Shown in pieces: positions 26,560 to 35,266 of a stretch of DNA of 64,000 nt. The notes under the pieces are model-generated. The model did not search any database, was not told the DNA's origin, and saw nothing but the letters and a program-made list of their open reading frames with translations. The DNA is taken from positions 434,001 to 498,000 of the forward strand of contig CAWBBE010000008.1 of the NCBI GenBank assembly GCA_963786975.1, read 5' to 3'. Origin of the DNA: Palsa-506 sp963786975 (lineage in GTDB: Bacteria > Actinomycetota > Actinomycetes > Streptosporangiales > Streptosporangiaceae). The stretch's first letter is position 1. Every line of letters begins with the position of its first letter. The position numbers and the translations under genes are program-made.

Positions 26560-27757
26560 ATGACGCAGGTGACGAGCGTGCATCTGGGGGAATCCCTCGG
26601 GACGGACTTCTTTTCGGTCCGCGAGCAGTTCACTGACGAGCAGTGGTCGCACTTCATCACCGTCCGGCGGTTCGTCGACGAGGAGGTCGTGCCGGTCGTC
26701 GGCCCGTACTGGGAACGCGCCGAGATTCTGCTGGCCGCTGGTCAAGCGGCTGCCCGAGCTCGGCATCGTCGGCGAGGACATCAAAGGATACGGCTGCGCC
26801 GGGATGAGCCCGATGGCATGCGGGCTGGTCACGATGGAACTGCACCGCGGCGACGGCAGCCTCGGCGTGTTCCTCGGCGTGCACGCGGGCCTGGCCATGA
26901 CCTCGATCGCGATGTGCGGCTCGGCGGAGCAGAAGGCCCGCTGGCTGCCTGACCTGGCCCGGATGGACAAGCTGGGGGCATTCGCGCTGACCGAACCGGA
27001 GCACGGCTCGGACTCGATCGCCCTGGAAACCTCGGCCCGGCCGGACGGCGACGGCTGGGTGCTGAACGGCCGCAAACGGTGGATCGGCCTGGGCACCGTC
27101 GCCGACCTGATCGTCGTCTGGGCCCGCAACACCGACGACGGCCAGGTCAACGCGTTCGTCGTGGAGCAAGGATCGCCGGGCTACCAGGCGCAGGTCATCG
27201 AGGGAAAGGTGTCGCTGCGCTCGGTATGGCAGGCCGACATCACCCTGGACGAGGTGCGGGTGCCGGCCGGCCACCGGCTGCCCGGCGCGCGCTCGTTCAA
27301 GGACACCACCCGGGTCCTGGCCACCACGCGGAGCACCTGCGCCTGGGCCGCTCTGGGCCACGCCACCTCCGTCTACGACACAGCCTTGCGGTACGCGCTG
27401 GAACGGCGGCAGTTCGGCGAGCCGCTGGCCAGCTTCCAGATCATCCAGCAGCGGCTGGTGTCGATGCTCGCCGACCTGACCGCGATGCAGCTGTACTGCC
27501 TGCAGATCGGCCGGCTGGCCGAAGCCGGCCGGCTGACCCCCACCGTGGCGGGGCTGGCCAAGATGCACAACACCCGCAAGGCCCGCGCGATAGCCGCCGA
27601 CGCCCGCGACATGCTCGGCGGCAACGGCATCCTGCTCGACTACCAGGTCGCCCGGCACATGGCCGACCTCGAGGCGATCCACACCTTCGAGGGCACCGAG
27701 ACCATGCAGACGCTCATCGTCGGCCGCGCCATCACCGGCCTCGGGGCCTTCACGTAA
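26560..27757 (+). CDS. Acyl-CoA dehydrogenase (glutaryl-CoA dehydrogenase-like), frameshifted
   Basis: The true start is the ATG at 26560 after AGGA. The first 55 residues (FTDEQWSHFITVRRFVDEEV) read in one frame to about 26725, where WERAE changes frame. The rest, from FCWPLVKRLPELGIVGEDIK to the end, is in another frame with a usable ATG at 26804. The second part has the family motifs AFALTEPEHGSD, WIGLGTVADL, RRQFGEPLASFQ, ARDMLGGNGI and HTFEGTETMQ. Together about 398 aa, normal for FAD acyl-CoA dehydrogenases; the GGNGI and EGT segments resemble glutaryl-CoA dehydrogenase. One extra base (or two lost) near 26725 is enough to explain the break. Confidence 0.85.
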
Positions 27758-27791
27758 TTCTTTCCGGACGGACCGTGGTAACACTTCCGCG

Positions 27792-28063
27792 TCAGCCCGG
27801 CGCTGGCTCCCGGGTCTCCCGCAGGCGGCGCCGGGAAACTTCCACCTCGGCCTCGGCGGCGGCGCGGTCGGCCCAGGACGCGCCCTCGGCACTCTTGCCC
27901 GGCTCCAGTTCCTTGTAGATCAGGAAGAAGTGCTCGATCTCCAGCCGGTCGAAGCGGGGCAGGTCGCGCAGGTCCGGTCCAGGCGGATCAGGCCGGTGGC
28001 GTGGTCGACCTCGTACTTGTTCCGGCTGCCCCGCGGGATCTCGATCAGGACGTCGAATTCCAT
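27792..28063 (-). pseudogene. ppa: Inorganic pyrophosphatase pseudogene with large internal deletion
   Basis: An ATG about 5 nt after the aldehyde dehydrogenase stop reads MEFDVLIEIPRGSRNKYEVD to LIRLDRT, the exact N-terminal strand of family I pyrophosphatases. Immediately after, in another frame, comes DLPRFDRLEIEHFFLIYKEL and EPGKSAEGASW, the family C-terminus. The central roughly 100 residues, which include all the metal-binding aspartates of the DxDPxD region, are gone. The product cannot be active. Because pyrophosphatase is normally essential, another copy must exist elsewhere if this sequence is right. Confidence 0.8.
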
Positions 28064-28068
28064 CGTGC

Positions 28069-29583
28069 TCAGTCCGGCGGCGTGCTGAGCAGCAGCTGGT
28101 AGGCCCGGCGGTCCAGCCGGCCGGACAGGTCGAGGTGCACGAACTTCTCCTCGGTGTACTCATCGAGGGCGTGCGGCCCGAGCTCGCGGCCCAGCCCGCT
28201 CTGCTTGTAGCCGCCGAACGGATAGGCGGGGCTGACCATGTGCCAGTCGTTGACCCAGACCGTGCCGGCCTCCAGCTGGCTTGCTACGTCGAGGGCCCGC
28301 TGGTTATCGGTGCTCCAGACCCCGGCGGACAGCCCGTACTCGGTGTCGTTGGCGATCCGGATCGCCTGGTCGGTACTCTCGGCGCGGATCACCGCCAGGA
28401 CCGGGCCGAAGATCTCCTCGCGCGCGATCGTCATGTCGTTGCGGACGTCGGTGAAGATCGTCGGCTCGACCCAGAAGCCACGCTCGAACCGCGGGCCGGC
28501 CGGGCTGCCCCCTCCGTAGGCCAGCGTGGCGCCTTCGGCCTGGCCGGAGGCGATGTAGCGCAGGATCCGCGCCCGCGCCTCGGCCGAGATGACCGGGCCG
28601 AAATCCGTGGCCGGGTCGAGCGGATCCCCGATCGAGATCGTCCCGGCCCGCTCGATCAGCCGCTCGACGAACTTGTCGTGCACCGCGGCGGCCACGATGA
28701 TCCGGGTGCCTGACTCGCACGCCTGCCCCTGGTTCATCAGGCAGCCGAACAGCGTGCCGTCCGCGGCCAGGTCCACGTCGGCGTCGTCCAGGACGACGTT
28801 CGGTCCCTTGCCGCCGAGCTCCAGCGTCAGCCGCTTTACGTTGCCCGCGGCCATCCGCATGATCTCCCGCCCGACGGCCGTCGAACCGGTGAAGGCGATC
28901 TTCCGCACGTCCGGGTGGCTGGCCAGCCGGGCTCCGACGACGGTGCCCTCGCCGGGCACCACGTTCAGGACCCCCGGCGGCAGCCCGCACTCATGCGCGA
29001 TCTTGGTGAACTCCAGCAGCGTCAGCGGGGTGTGCTCGTCCGGCTTGACCACGATCGTGTTGCCCGCGGCCAGCGCCGGGCCGATCTTCCACATGGCCAG
29101 CAGCAGCGGGAAGTTCCAGGGCACGATGGCCGCGCACACGCCCACCGGCTCGCGGCGGACGATGCCGCCCGCCAGCGTGGGCACCCGCAGCAGCGGCCCG
29201 GACCGTTCGAAGGCATAGGTGCGGGCCAGGCCGGCGAAGTGCCGCAGGTGGGCGATGGAGAAGCCGATCTGGAAGGCCCCGGCCTGGCGGACCGGGGCGC
29301 CGTTCTCCAGCGCCTCCAGGGCGGCAAGTTCATTGACCCGCTCGCCGAGCCGACCCGCTATCGCGTCGAGCACGGCGGCCCGCTCGGCCGGCGTCATCTG
29401 CCGCCACCGGCCGTCGGCATGCGCGGCCTTAGCCGCCGCGATTGCCCGGTCGGCGTGCTCGCGGCCGCCCTTGGCCACGCTGGCCACCAGTTCCTCGGTG
29501 GCCGGGCTGCGGATCTCGAACCGCTCATCCGCGTCGACCCAGGCCCCGTCGATGAACATCGAGTAGCGGCGGACAGTGTCCAC
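28069..29583 (-). CDS. NAD(P)-dependent aldehyde dehydrogenase
   Basis: 504 aa from the GTG at 29583, preceded by a GGGGG ribosome site. Standard ALDH landmarks appear in order: VPWNFPLLLAMWKIGPALA, the cofactor loop FTGSTAVGREI, the glutamate motif LELGGKGPNVVLDDADVD and the catalytic cysteine in NQGQACESGTR, then EEIFGPVLAVI and PFGGYKQSGLGRELG. It oxidises an aldehyde to an acid; the substrate is unknown. It is divergent from an acyl-CoA ligase that could activate the acid formed. Its promoter shares an 87-bp element with the acetoacetate decarboxylase promoter. The frame is open upstream of the start but that part is antisense to the ligase. Confidence 0.94.
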   Translation of the reverse strand: MDTVRRYSMFIDGAWVDADERFEIRSPATEELVASVAKGGREHADRAIAAAKAAHADGRWRQMTPAERAAVLDAIAGRLGERVNELAALEALENGAPVRQAGAFQIGFSIAHLRHFAGLARTYAFERSGPLLRVPTLAGGIVRREPVGVCAAIVPWNFPLLLAMWKIGPALAAGNTIVVKPDEHTPLTLLEFTKIAHECGLPPGVLNVVPGEGTVVGARLASHPDVRKIAFTGSTAVGREIMRMAAGNVKRLTLELGGKGPNVVLDDADVDLAADGTLFGCLMNQGQACESGTRIIVAAAVHDKFVERLIERAGTISIGDPLDPATDFGPVISAEARARILRYIASGQAEGATLAYGGGSPAGPRFERGFWVEPTIFTDVRNDMTIAREEIFGPVLAVIRAESTDQAIRIANDTEYGLSAGVWSTDNQRALDVASQLEAGTVWVNDWHMVSPAYPFGGYKQSGLGRELGPHALDEYTEEKFVHLDLSGRLDRRAYQLLLSTPPD

Positions 29584-29602
29584 CCCGCCCCCTTTCGCGG
29601 TG

Positions 29603-29689
29603 TGATCCACGACGCTAGGCCGCGGCGAACCCCGCGATAACGTGCTGGCAACACGAGGATGGGCCCCTTCCTCGGGCCGCCGGCACAAC
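29603..29689 (-). promoter_or_regulatory. Promoter/operator element shared with the acetoacetate decarboxylase gene
   Basis: Aligns without gaps over 87 bp with 36199-36285, about 58 of 87 positions identical. The best-kept blocks on the plus strand are GACGCTA, AACGT, GGCAACACRAGGAT, CTTYCTYGGG and CGGCACAAC. On the minus strand, TAGCGT is a possible -10. Two related half-sites, GTTGTGCC and GTGTTGCC, lie upstream of it. They could be activator sites for the PucR regulator encoded between the two promoters. Confidence 0.65.
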
Positions 29690-29699
29690 GGTTGTGCCG
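29681..29699. promoter_or_regulatory. Perfect 9-bp palindrome between ALDH and acyl-CoA ligase genes
   Basis: CGGCACAAC-G-GTTGTGCCG is a perfect inverted repeat with a 1-nt centre, centrally placed in the 183-bp divergent gap. Its left arm is part of the element shared with the acetoacetate decarboxylase promoter; the right arm is unique to this copy. A dimeric regulator could serve both directions from here. Confidence 0.6.
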
Positions 29700-29766
29700 C
29701 CGTACCAACGCCCGGGGACGGGCTTGATACCCGGGACCGACGACCGTCTGGGTCGCCAGCCGGACA

Positions 29767-31281
29767 ATGAGCAGCATGACGAACCTGGCCAAGAACCTGA
29801 CGGACACCATCCGTACCCACGCCGGGCGGGTGGCCGTGCGGGTGGACAACGAGGCGATGACGTACCGGGCCCTGGGCGAGGCGAGCGCCCGGGTCGCCGG
29901 GCTGCTGCACGAGCGCGGTCTGCGGCCCGGCGACCGGGTCGGCATCATGATGCCCAACGTCGCCGAAGTCCCCGTGGTGTACTACGGCGTGCTCCGGGCC
30001 GGCGGCGTGGTCGTCCCGATGAACCCGCTGCTCAAGGCGCGGGAGGTCGCCTACTACCTCGGCGACTCCGGAGCCACGCTGATCTTCGCCTGGCACGCGT
30101 TCGCGGACCAGGCACGCTCCGGCGCCGAGCAGGCCGAGGCGGAATGCATCGTCGTGGACGGGGTCAGCTTCCCCGATCTGCTGGCCTCCGCCGCCCCGGA
30201 TGACCAGGTCGCGGACGCCGGCAACGAGGACACCGCGGTGATCCTCTACACCTCCGGCACGACCGGCCACCCGAAGGGCGCCGAGCTCACTCACGGCAAC
30301 CTCCTCAGCAACACCGAGGTGGCGTGCGCCGACATCGTCCGCGCGGGCCCGGATGACGTCATCTTCGGCGGGCTGCCGCTGTTCCATGTATTCGGGCAGA
30401 CCGTCGCGCTCAACGTGGCCGTTGCGTCCGGGGCGTGCCTGACCCTGCTGCCGCGGTTCGACGCCGGGCACGCCCTGCGGATCATCGCCGGTCACCGGGT
30501 CACCGTCTTCGAAGGCGTGCCGACCATGTACGTGGCCCTGCTGCACCAGCCCGACCGCGCGGATTACGACACCTCCGCGCTGCGGACGTGCATCTCCGGC
30601 GGCGCCGCGCTGCCGGTCGAGGTGCTGCGCGGGTTCGAGGAGGCGTTCGGCGTCCCGGTGCTGGAGGGCTACGGCCTGTCGGAGACCTCGCCGGTCGCGT
30701 CGTTCAACCTCCCCGGCCGCGAGCGCAAGCCCGGCTCGATCGGCACGCCCATCCGGGGTGTGCAGATGCGCGTCGTGGACCAGGAAGACCACGATGTGCC
30801 GCAGGGTGAGGTGGGTGAGATCGTCATCCGGGGGCCGAACGTGATGAAAGGCTACTGGCGTCGCCCCGAGGCCACCGCCGACGCGATCCGCGACAGCTGG
30901 TTCCACAGCGGTGACCTGGCCCGCGTCGATGAGAACGGCTACTTCTACATCGTGGACCGGAAGAAGGACCTGATCATCCGCGGCGGGTACAACGTCTACC
31001 CGCGGGAGATCGAGGAAGTGCTCTACGAGCATCCCGCCGTCGCCGAGGCCGCCGTGATCGGCCTGCCGCACCCGGCCCTGGGCGAGGAGGTCGGCGCCGC
31101 AGTAGCCCTCAAGCCGGGGGCCGTGATAACCGCCGATGAACTGCGCGACTATGTCAAGGGCCAGGTCGCGGCGTACAAGTACCCGCGGCACGTGTGGATC
31201 GTCGACGCGCTGCCCAAGGGCCCGACCGGCAAGATCCAAAAGCGGGATATCGTCGTCCCGGCCGACCTGGCCGTCCCGTAA
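29767..31281 (+). CDS. Long-chain fatty-acid-CoA ligase-like AMP-binding enzyme
   Basis: 504 aa; start ATG at 29767 with a second ATG at 29776, neither with a strong ribosome site. The adenylate-forming motifs are all present: ILYTSGTTGHPKGAELTHGN (A3), GYGLSETSP (A5), WFHSGDLARVDENGYFYIVD (A7/A8 hinge), KKDLIIRGGYNVYPREIE and the catalytic lysine in GPTGKIQK near the end. It activates a carboxylic acid to its CoA ester with ATP. It resembles FadD-type ligases. Divergent from the aldehyde dehydrogenase, and surrounded by acyl-CoA dehydrogenases and a PHA-depolymerase-like gene, it probably works in acid catabolism. Confidence 0.93.
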   Translation: MSSMTNLAKNLTDTIRTHAGRVAVRVDNEAMTYRALGEASARVAGLLHERGLRPGDRVGIMMPNVAEVPVVYYGVLRAGGVVVPMNPLLKAREVAYYLGDSGATLIFAWHAFADQARSGAEQAEAECIVVDGVSFPDLLASAAPDDQVADAGNEDTAVILYTSGTTGHPKGAELTHGNLLSNTEVACADIVRAGPDDVIFGGLPLFHVFGQTVALNVAVASGACLTLLPRFDAGHALRIIAGHRVTVFEGVPTMYVALLHQPDRADYDTSALRTCISGGAALPVEVLRGFEEAFGVPVLEGYGLSETSPVASFNLPGRERKPGSIGTPIRGVQMRVVDQEDHDVPQGEVGEIVIRGPNVMKGYWRRPEATADAIRDSWFHSGDLARVDENGYFYIVDRKKDLIIRGGYNVYPREIEEVLYEHPAVAEAAVIGLPHPALGEEVGAAVALKPGAVITADELRDYVKGQVAAYKYPRHVWIVDALPKGPTGKIQKRDIVVPADLAVP

Positions 31282-31334
31282 GGCTGCCGCTCGCTCCCTC
31301 ATCGCGCTCGGCAGCGCACTGGCCGCCGCCGCGC

Positions 31335-32372
31335 TCACCCTCCTGATCGGCCGCGGCGTCCGGCACCGAACCCAGCCCGGGGGCGCCCGCGCCTGAAAGC
31401 CGCCCGCAACCCGCCGCCGAGCCATCTAAGGCTCCTGCCGACCCCGCGCCGGACGCCGCCTGGCGTCGCCTCGGCCCGCCGAGCGCGCCTGACCCGGGCA
31501 CCAGCGCTGTCGGCGGCGGACCTGGCCGCATCGTTGAGGAACTCCTCGACGATGGGAGCCATGAGCTCTGGTTCGGATACGAGTTCAAGGTGCCCGCCGT
31601 GGTAGACGGTCAGCTCGCTGCGGCTGATCAGCCGGTGCATGATCCGGGCATTGACCAGCGGGATGATCGGGTCGTCGTCGCCTGCCAGGATCAGCGTGGG
31701 CTGGCGCAGCAGCGGCAGCAGCGGCAGGCTTGTCCACCCGGCGCTGGCCAGCAGCTGGTAGTAGTAGCCGCGGCCCAGTCCCCGCCGCATCGTCGCGTGC
31801 AGCAGGTCGGCGGCCAGCTTCGGGCTGGCGCGGATGCTGCCCCCGTAAAGCTCGCCCGCGATGCTGGCCACATAGCCCGCGTCACGGTAGCGCCGCGGTG
31901 TGAGCATCCGCAGCAGGACGCGCGGGTGGGCCGGAACCATCAGCGCGCCGGTGCCCGTGGCCACCAGCACGAGGCGCCGCACGCGGGACGGGCATCGCAG
32001 CGCGAACTGCTGCGCGAGCCCGCCTCCCCAGGAGATGCCCAGGACGTCGGCCTGCTGGTGGCCGAGCTGGTCCAGCAGGCCGGCCAGCACTGGCGCCAGC
32101 GTCGTCATGTGGTACGGGAGGACCGGCGGCGGGGACCCGCCGACGCCCGGGAGGTCGAATCGGATGATCGCCCGCTGCGGTTCGAGCGCGTGCACGAACG
32201 GCTGCAGCAGTTCCAGCCGGGCGCCGATGCCGTTGCATAGCAGCAGCGGGGGCAGCGGCCCGGTCCCTTCCCGCACCGCGACGCGCAGTGCCCGGCCCCG
32301 GATGGTCACCATCCGCACGTGCTCGGCGGCAGGATTCCGCCAGCCTGAGGTCACGGCGGCGGCAGCGGTCAC
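31335..32372 (-). CDS. Alpha/beta hydrolase, intracellular PHA depolymerase-like
   Basis: 345 aa from the GTG at 32372, after AGGGT. The core strongly resembles medium-chain PHA depolymerases: LLLCNGIGARLELLQPF, FDLPGVGGS, the nucleophile elbow GISWGGGLAQQFA, VATGTGALMVP, GYYYQLLASAGWTS, LAGDDDPIIPLVNARI (catalytic Asp region) and the histidine in GGHLELV. The last 60 residues are Arg/Gly-rich and poorly conserved, converging on the ligase gene. It should hydrolyse PHA or related 3-hydroxyacyl esters inside the cell. The ligase next to it could activate released acids. A PHA synthase remnant at 26.2 kb strengthens this context. Confidence 0.85.
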   Translation of the reverse strand: MTAAAAVTSGWRNPAAEHVRMVTIRGRALRVAVREGTGPLPPLLLCNGIGARLELLQPFVHALEPQRAIIRFDLPGVGGSPPPVLPYHMTTLAPVLAGLLDQLGHQQADVLGISWGGGLAQQFALRCPSRVRRLVLVATGTGALMVPAHPRVLLRMLTPRRYRDAGYVASIAGELYGGSIRASPKLAADLLHATMRRGLGRGYYYQLLASAGWTSLPLLPLLRQPTLILAGDDDPIIPLVNARIMHRLISRSELTVYHGGHLELVSEPELMAPIVEEFLNDAARSAADSAGARVRRARRAEATPGGVRRGVGRSLRWLGGGLRAAFRRGRPRAGFGAGRRGRSGG

Positions 32373-32396
32373 GGCGGCACCCTTTCGGTTCTGTCC

Positions 32397-32417
32397 CTAG
32401 ACGCTAGACGCTAGACG
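32397..32417. repeat. Three tandem copies of CTAGACG in the depolymerase promoter
   Basis: CTAGACG is repeated exactly three times, 25-45 nt upstream of the depolymerase-like start. On the minus strand this gives TAGCGT twice, the same possible -10 as in the aldehyde dehydrogenase and acetoacetate decarboxylase promoters. It may be a repeated -10 or a regulator site; with only 7-bp units, chance cannot be excluded. Confidence 0.45.
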
Positions 32418-32526
32418 CACGGCGGCGCGATGCCATTGGGCGCACGTTACGAAGCCCCGGCCCGGCGTCGTGTCCCGGGCACATCCATCCCGCGCCGGGC
32501 CCGCGCTGGCCGGCCTCGGCGAGCTT

Positions 32527-33861
32527 ATGGGACGTCAGCTGCCTGCGGATGGGGTAACTCGGGCGTCCGTGACGTACTATCCGTCGGTGGACCGGTCCAG
32601 TCCGTCCGTCAGCGAGCGCATTTCGGAGGTCTCCGGCGCGCTCACGCCGCGCGTGGCCGAAGTTACCGCGGACATATACCAGCTGATCGTGCGTGAGATC
32701 CCGGATTTGCGGGGCGACCAGCGGGTCCTCACGCTGCTGGAAGCCAGTGTGGGCGAGAACGTGGCCACGCTGGTGCACGTACTCCAGCACGGGATCGAGC
32801 TGGAGCAGGTGCATACCCCGGCTGCAGCGGACGAGTATGCCAGGCGGCTGGCCCAGCACGGCATTCCCATCACCGTGCTGCTGCGTGCCTACCGGATCGG
32901 CTCGGCCCGGTTCCAGGAGCAGTGCCTGAGGGAGCTTGCGCGCCGAACCGACGACGCCCAGATGGTCAGCGCTGCAGCACTGCGCATTTCAGAGCTCACT
33001 GCGGAGTACATCGACCGGATCTCCGAGGAGGTCGTGTCCTCTTACGAGCGGGAGAGGGAGAACTGGCTGCGGAACCGAAGCGTGGCCAGGGCATCCCGGG
33101 TCCGCGCGCTGCTGAACAACGAGGACCTGAGCGTCGGTGCCTCGGAGGCGATCCTGGGCTACCGGCTACGGCAGCACCACGTCGGCATGGTGTGCTGGGT
33201 CGGCGAGGCCGGGACTGGCAGCGAATCCCTCGCGCGGCTGGAGCTGGCGACCGCGGAGGTGGCAGACCGGGCGGGATGCGAGGGCCGGCCGATCTTCCTT
33301 CCGCAGGACGAGTCGAGCGCTTGGGCGTGGCTGCCATTCGGCGCAAAGGACCGTTTCGCCGCTGAGCCGGATAGCGCCGCGACGACCGGCGGGGAAACCA
33401 GGATCCGGTTCGCCTTCGGTGCTGCGGCCGCGGGCGTCTCCGGCTTCCGCCGCACCCATCAGCAGGCACTCAGCGCGCACGCTGTCGCACTTGCCGCCGG
33501 CCCGTCGGGACCGCTCATGACCAGCTTCGGCGAGGTCGCGCCGCTGGCTCTCATGTCGGGCTCGATCGAGCTCATGCGCGCCTGGGTCATCGAGACTCTC
33601 GGGCCGCTCGCCGATGACGACGGCCATAACGCCCGGCTGCGCGACACCCTCCGCGTCTTCCTGCAGGAGAACGGCAGCTACAAGGCCACGGCCGAGCGCC
33701 TTACGCTGCACAAGAACACCGTCCAGTACCGGGTACGCAAAGCCGAGGAAAGCCTCGGCCGTCCCGTCGGCGAGGACCGCCTGCACGTCGAATTGGCCCT
33801 GCTCGCCAGCGGCTGGCTGGGCGCAGCGGTCCTGCGGCGAGCCACCGAGCCCAGGCCGTGA
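32527..33861 (+). CDS. PucR/CdaR-family transcriptional regulator
   Basis: About 444 aa from the ATG at 32527; an internal GTG near 32570 (VTYYPS) is an alternative start. Layout: an N-terminal helical RsbRD/PucR-like region (about 30-180, including HGIPITVLLRAYRIG), a central GGDEF-like degenerate domain, and the C-terminal PucR helix-turn-helix (VFLQENGSYKATAERLTLHK then NTVQYRVRKAEE). Regulators of this type activate neighbouring catabolic genes. It sits between the PHA-depolymerase-like gene and an acyl-CoA dehydrogenase, inside a cluster whose promoters share an operator-like element, so it is the obvious candidate controller. Confidence 0.88.
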   Translation: MGRQLPADGVTRASVTYYPSVDRSSPSVSERISEVSGALTPRVAEVTADIYQLIVREIPDLRGDQRVLTLLEASVGENVATLVHVLQHGIELEQVHTPAAADEYARRLAQHGIPITVLLRAYRIGSARFQEQCLRELARRTDDAQMVSAAALRISELTAEYIDRISEEVVSSYERERENWLRNRSVARASRVRALLNNEDLSVGASEAILGYRLRQHHVGMVCWVGEAGTGSESLARLELATAEVADRAGCEGRPIFLPQDESSAWAWLPFGAKDRFAAEPDSAATTGGETRIRFAFGAAAAGVSGFRRTHQQALSAHAVALAAGPSGPLMTSFGEVAPLALMSGSIELMRAWVIETLGPLADDDGHNARLRDTLRVFLQENGSYKATAERLTLHKNTVQYRVRKAEESLGRPVGEDRLHVELALLASGWLGAAVLRRATEPRP

Positions 33862-33897
33862 CGTACCACGGCCGGCTGGCGCCGCGGCAGCGGCAGG

Positions 33898-35190
33898 TCA
33901 GGGGCTGGCCGTCAGGTACATGCCGCCCTTGATGGCGAGGATCTCGTTACACCCGTCCTCGATCATCGACAGCCGGGCGTCCCGAAAGATCTTCTCGATG
34001 GACCGGTCACGGCGAATGCCGGCCCCGCCGAAGATCTGCAGCGCCTCGCTGGCGACCTCGAACGCCGCCTGAGTGCCCGTGATCTTCGAGGCCATGGCGA
34101 CCTGCAGCGCGGGAACGGGCTGGGTGAAGTTGTAAAGCATGGCCCGGCGAGCCAGCGCTCGGGCCGCCTCGACCTTGCGGTACATGTGGAACAGCCGGTA
34201 TGCCACACTCTGGTGCGCCGCGATGGGCACGCCTCCCTGCTTGCGCTCGCGCGCGTAGGCAAGCGCCAATTCGTAGGCGGCGCGGGCGGTGCCGACGAAG
34301 ATGGCGCCCATGCATGCGTTGCCGATGGACAGCACCTGATACGCGGCGCGCTTGTAGTCGTCCGGGCCGGCCAGGATATTCGAGGCGGGAAGCACGACAT
34401 TGTCGAAGGCGACCGCGCCCTGGTTCAGGGCCCGCTGCCCGAGCTTGTCCAGCGGTGCCCCGCGGCTGACCCCGGGAGTATCCATCGGGACGATGACGAC
34501 ACAGCCGCGTTCCGGGTCCGGGCCGCCACCAGTGTCGGCGGCGCAGTACAGGATGCATACCTGGGCGATGGTCCCGTTCGAGATCCAGTCGGCCTTCCGG
34601 CCGTTGATAACGACGCTCTCACCGGACAGCGTCGCCACGCAGTCGGGACGGCCGTACTCTCCTCCGGAGTGGAAGATCTGCCTGCTGGGATCGAGCTGAT
34701 CGGAACCGTGCCCCGGCTCGGTCGTCGCCCAGCAACCGAGTTTCGAGCCGGGTGTCAGCTCGAGCAGGTGCTGATTGCCGAACGAGGCCGCCATCCACCG
34801 CGGGAACATCGAGACCCCGAGCGAGCTGGCCAGGCCGGCATCACCCCAGCCCAGCTCCTCGAGAATCAGGCATGCCGCCTTGGCCGCTGACGCGGGCTCG
34901 AAAGCCAGGAGCTGGTCGACGCCGACGCCGAGCTGCCCGAAGCCGTCGAATACCAGCCACAGCGGGGAGTCTTTGGCGATGACTTCCGCGGGTGTCATGC
35001 GGTCCAGCCGCTCCCCGGCCGGCCGCATGACCTCGGCGGCGAAGCGGTGCACCCCGTCGAGGAGGTCCTGCTCCTCCTTCACCAGCAGCGCCTCGGCGCC
35101 CGTCGTCTGCAGAGTGCCACGCGGGTCCTCTTCCCACGCGGCAATAAGGGAACCTTCGGCGGGACGGGCAATGCTGGCATGCTGAGCCAT
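33898..35190 (-). CDS. Acyl-CoA dehydrogenase
   Basis: 430 aa; the ATG at 35190 follows AAGGAG. FAD-dependent acyl-CoA dehydrogenase landmarks: EELGWGDAGLASSLG (N-terminal helical domain), CWATTEPGHGSDQLD (flavin-binding strand), ADWISNGTIAQ, GPLDKLGQRALNQ-like block before the C-terminal helices, and LQIFGGAGIRRDRSIEKIFR with IEDGCNEILAIKGG at the end. It oxidises an acyl-CoA to the enoyl-CoA. It follows the acetoacetate decarboxylase gene by 76 bp on the same strand, so the two likely share a transcript. Chain-length preference is unknown. Confidence 0.92.
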   Translation of the reverse strand: MAQHASIARPAEGSLIAAWEEDPRGTLQTTGAEALLVKEEQDLLDGVHRFAAEVMRPAGERLDRMTPAEVIAKDSPLWLVFDGFGQLGVGVDQLLAFEPASAAKAACLILEELGWGDAGLASSLGVSMFPRWMAASFGNQHLLELTPGSKLGCWATTEPGHGSDQLDPSRQIFHSGGEYGRPDCVATLSGESVVINGRKADWISNGTIAQVCILYCAADTGGGPDPERGCVVIVPMDTPGVSRGAPLDKLGQRALNQGAVAFDNVVLPASNILAGPDDYKRAAYQVLSIGNACMGAIFVGTARAAYELALAYARERKQGGVPIAAHQSVAYRLFHMYRKVEAARALARRAMLYNFTQPVPALQVAMASKITGTQAAFEVASEALQIFGGAGIRRDRSIEKIFRDARLSMIEDGCNEILAIKGGMYLTASP

Positions 35191-35266
35191 GACGGTCGTC
35201 TCCTTCGCCCACGGACTTGTTCTGGCGTGCTGGGGAAGCGCTGCCTCAGCAGCGGCGGGTTTCTCG

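Noticed and set aside
29584..31425. About 600-residue N-terminal extension of the aldehyde dehydrogenase frame
   Set aside because: It is wholly antisense to the acyl-CoA ligase; a GTG with a strong ribosome site at 29583 starts at the normal ALDH N-terminus.
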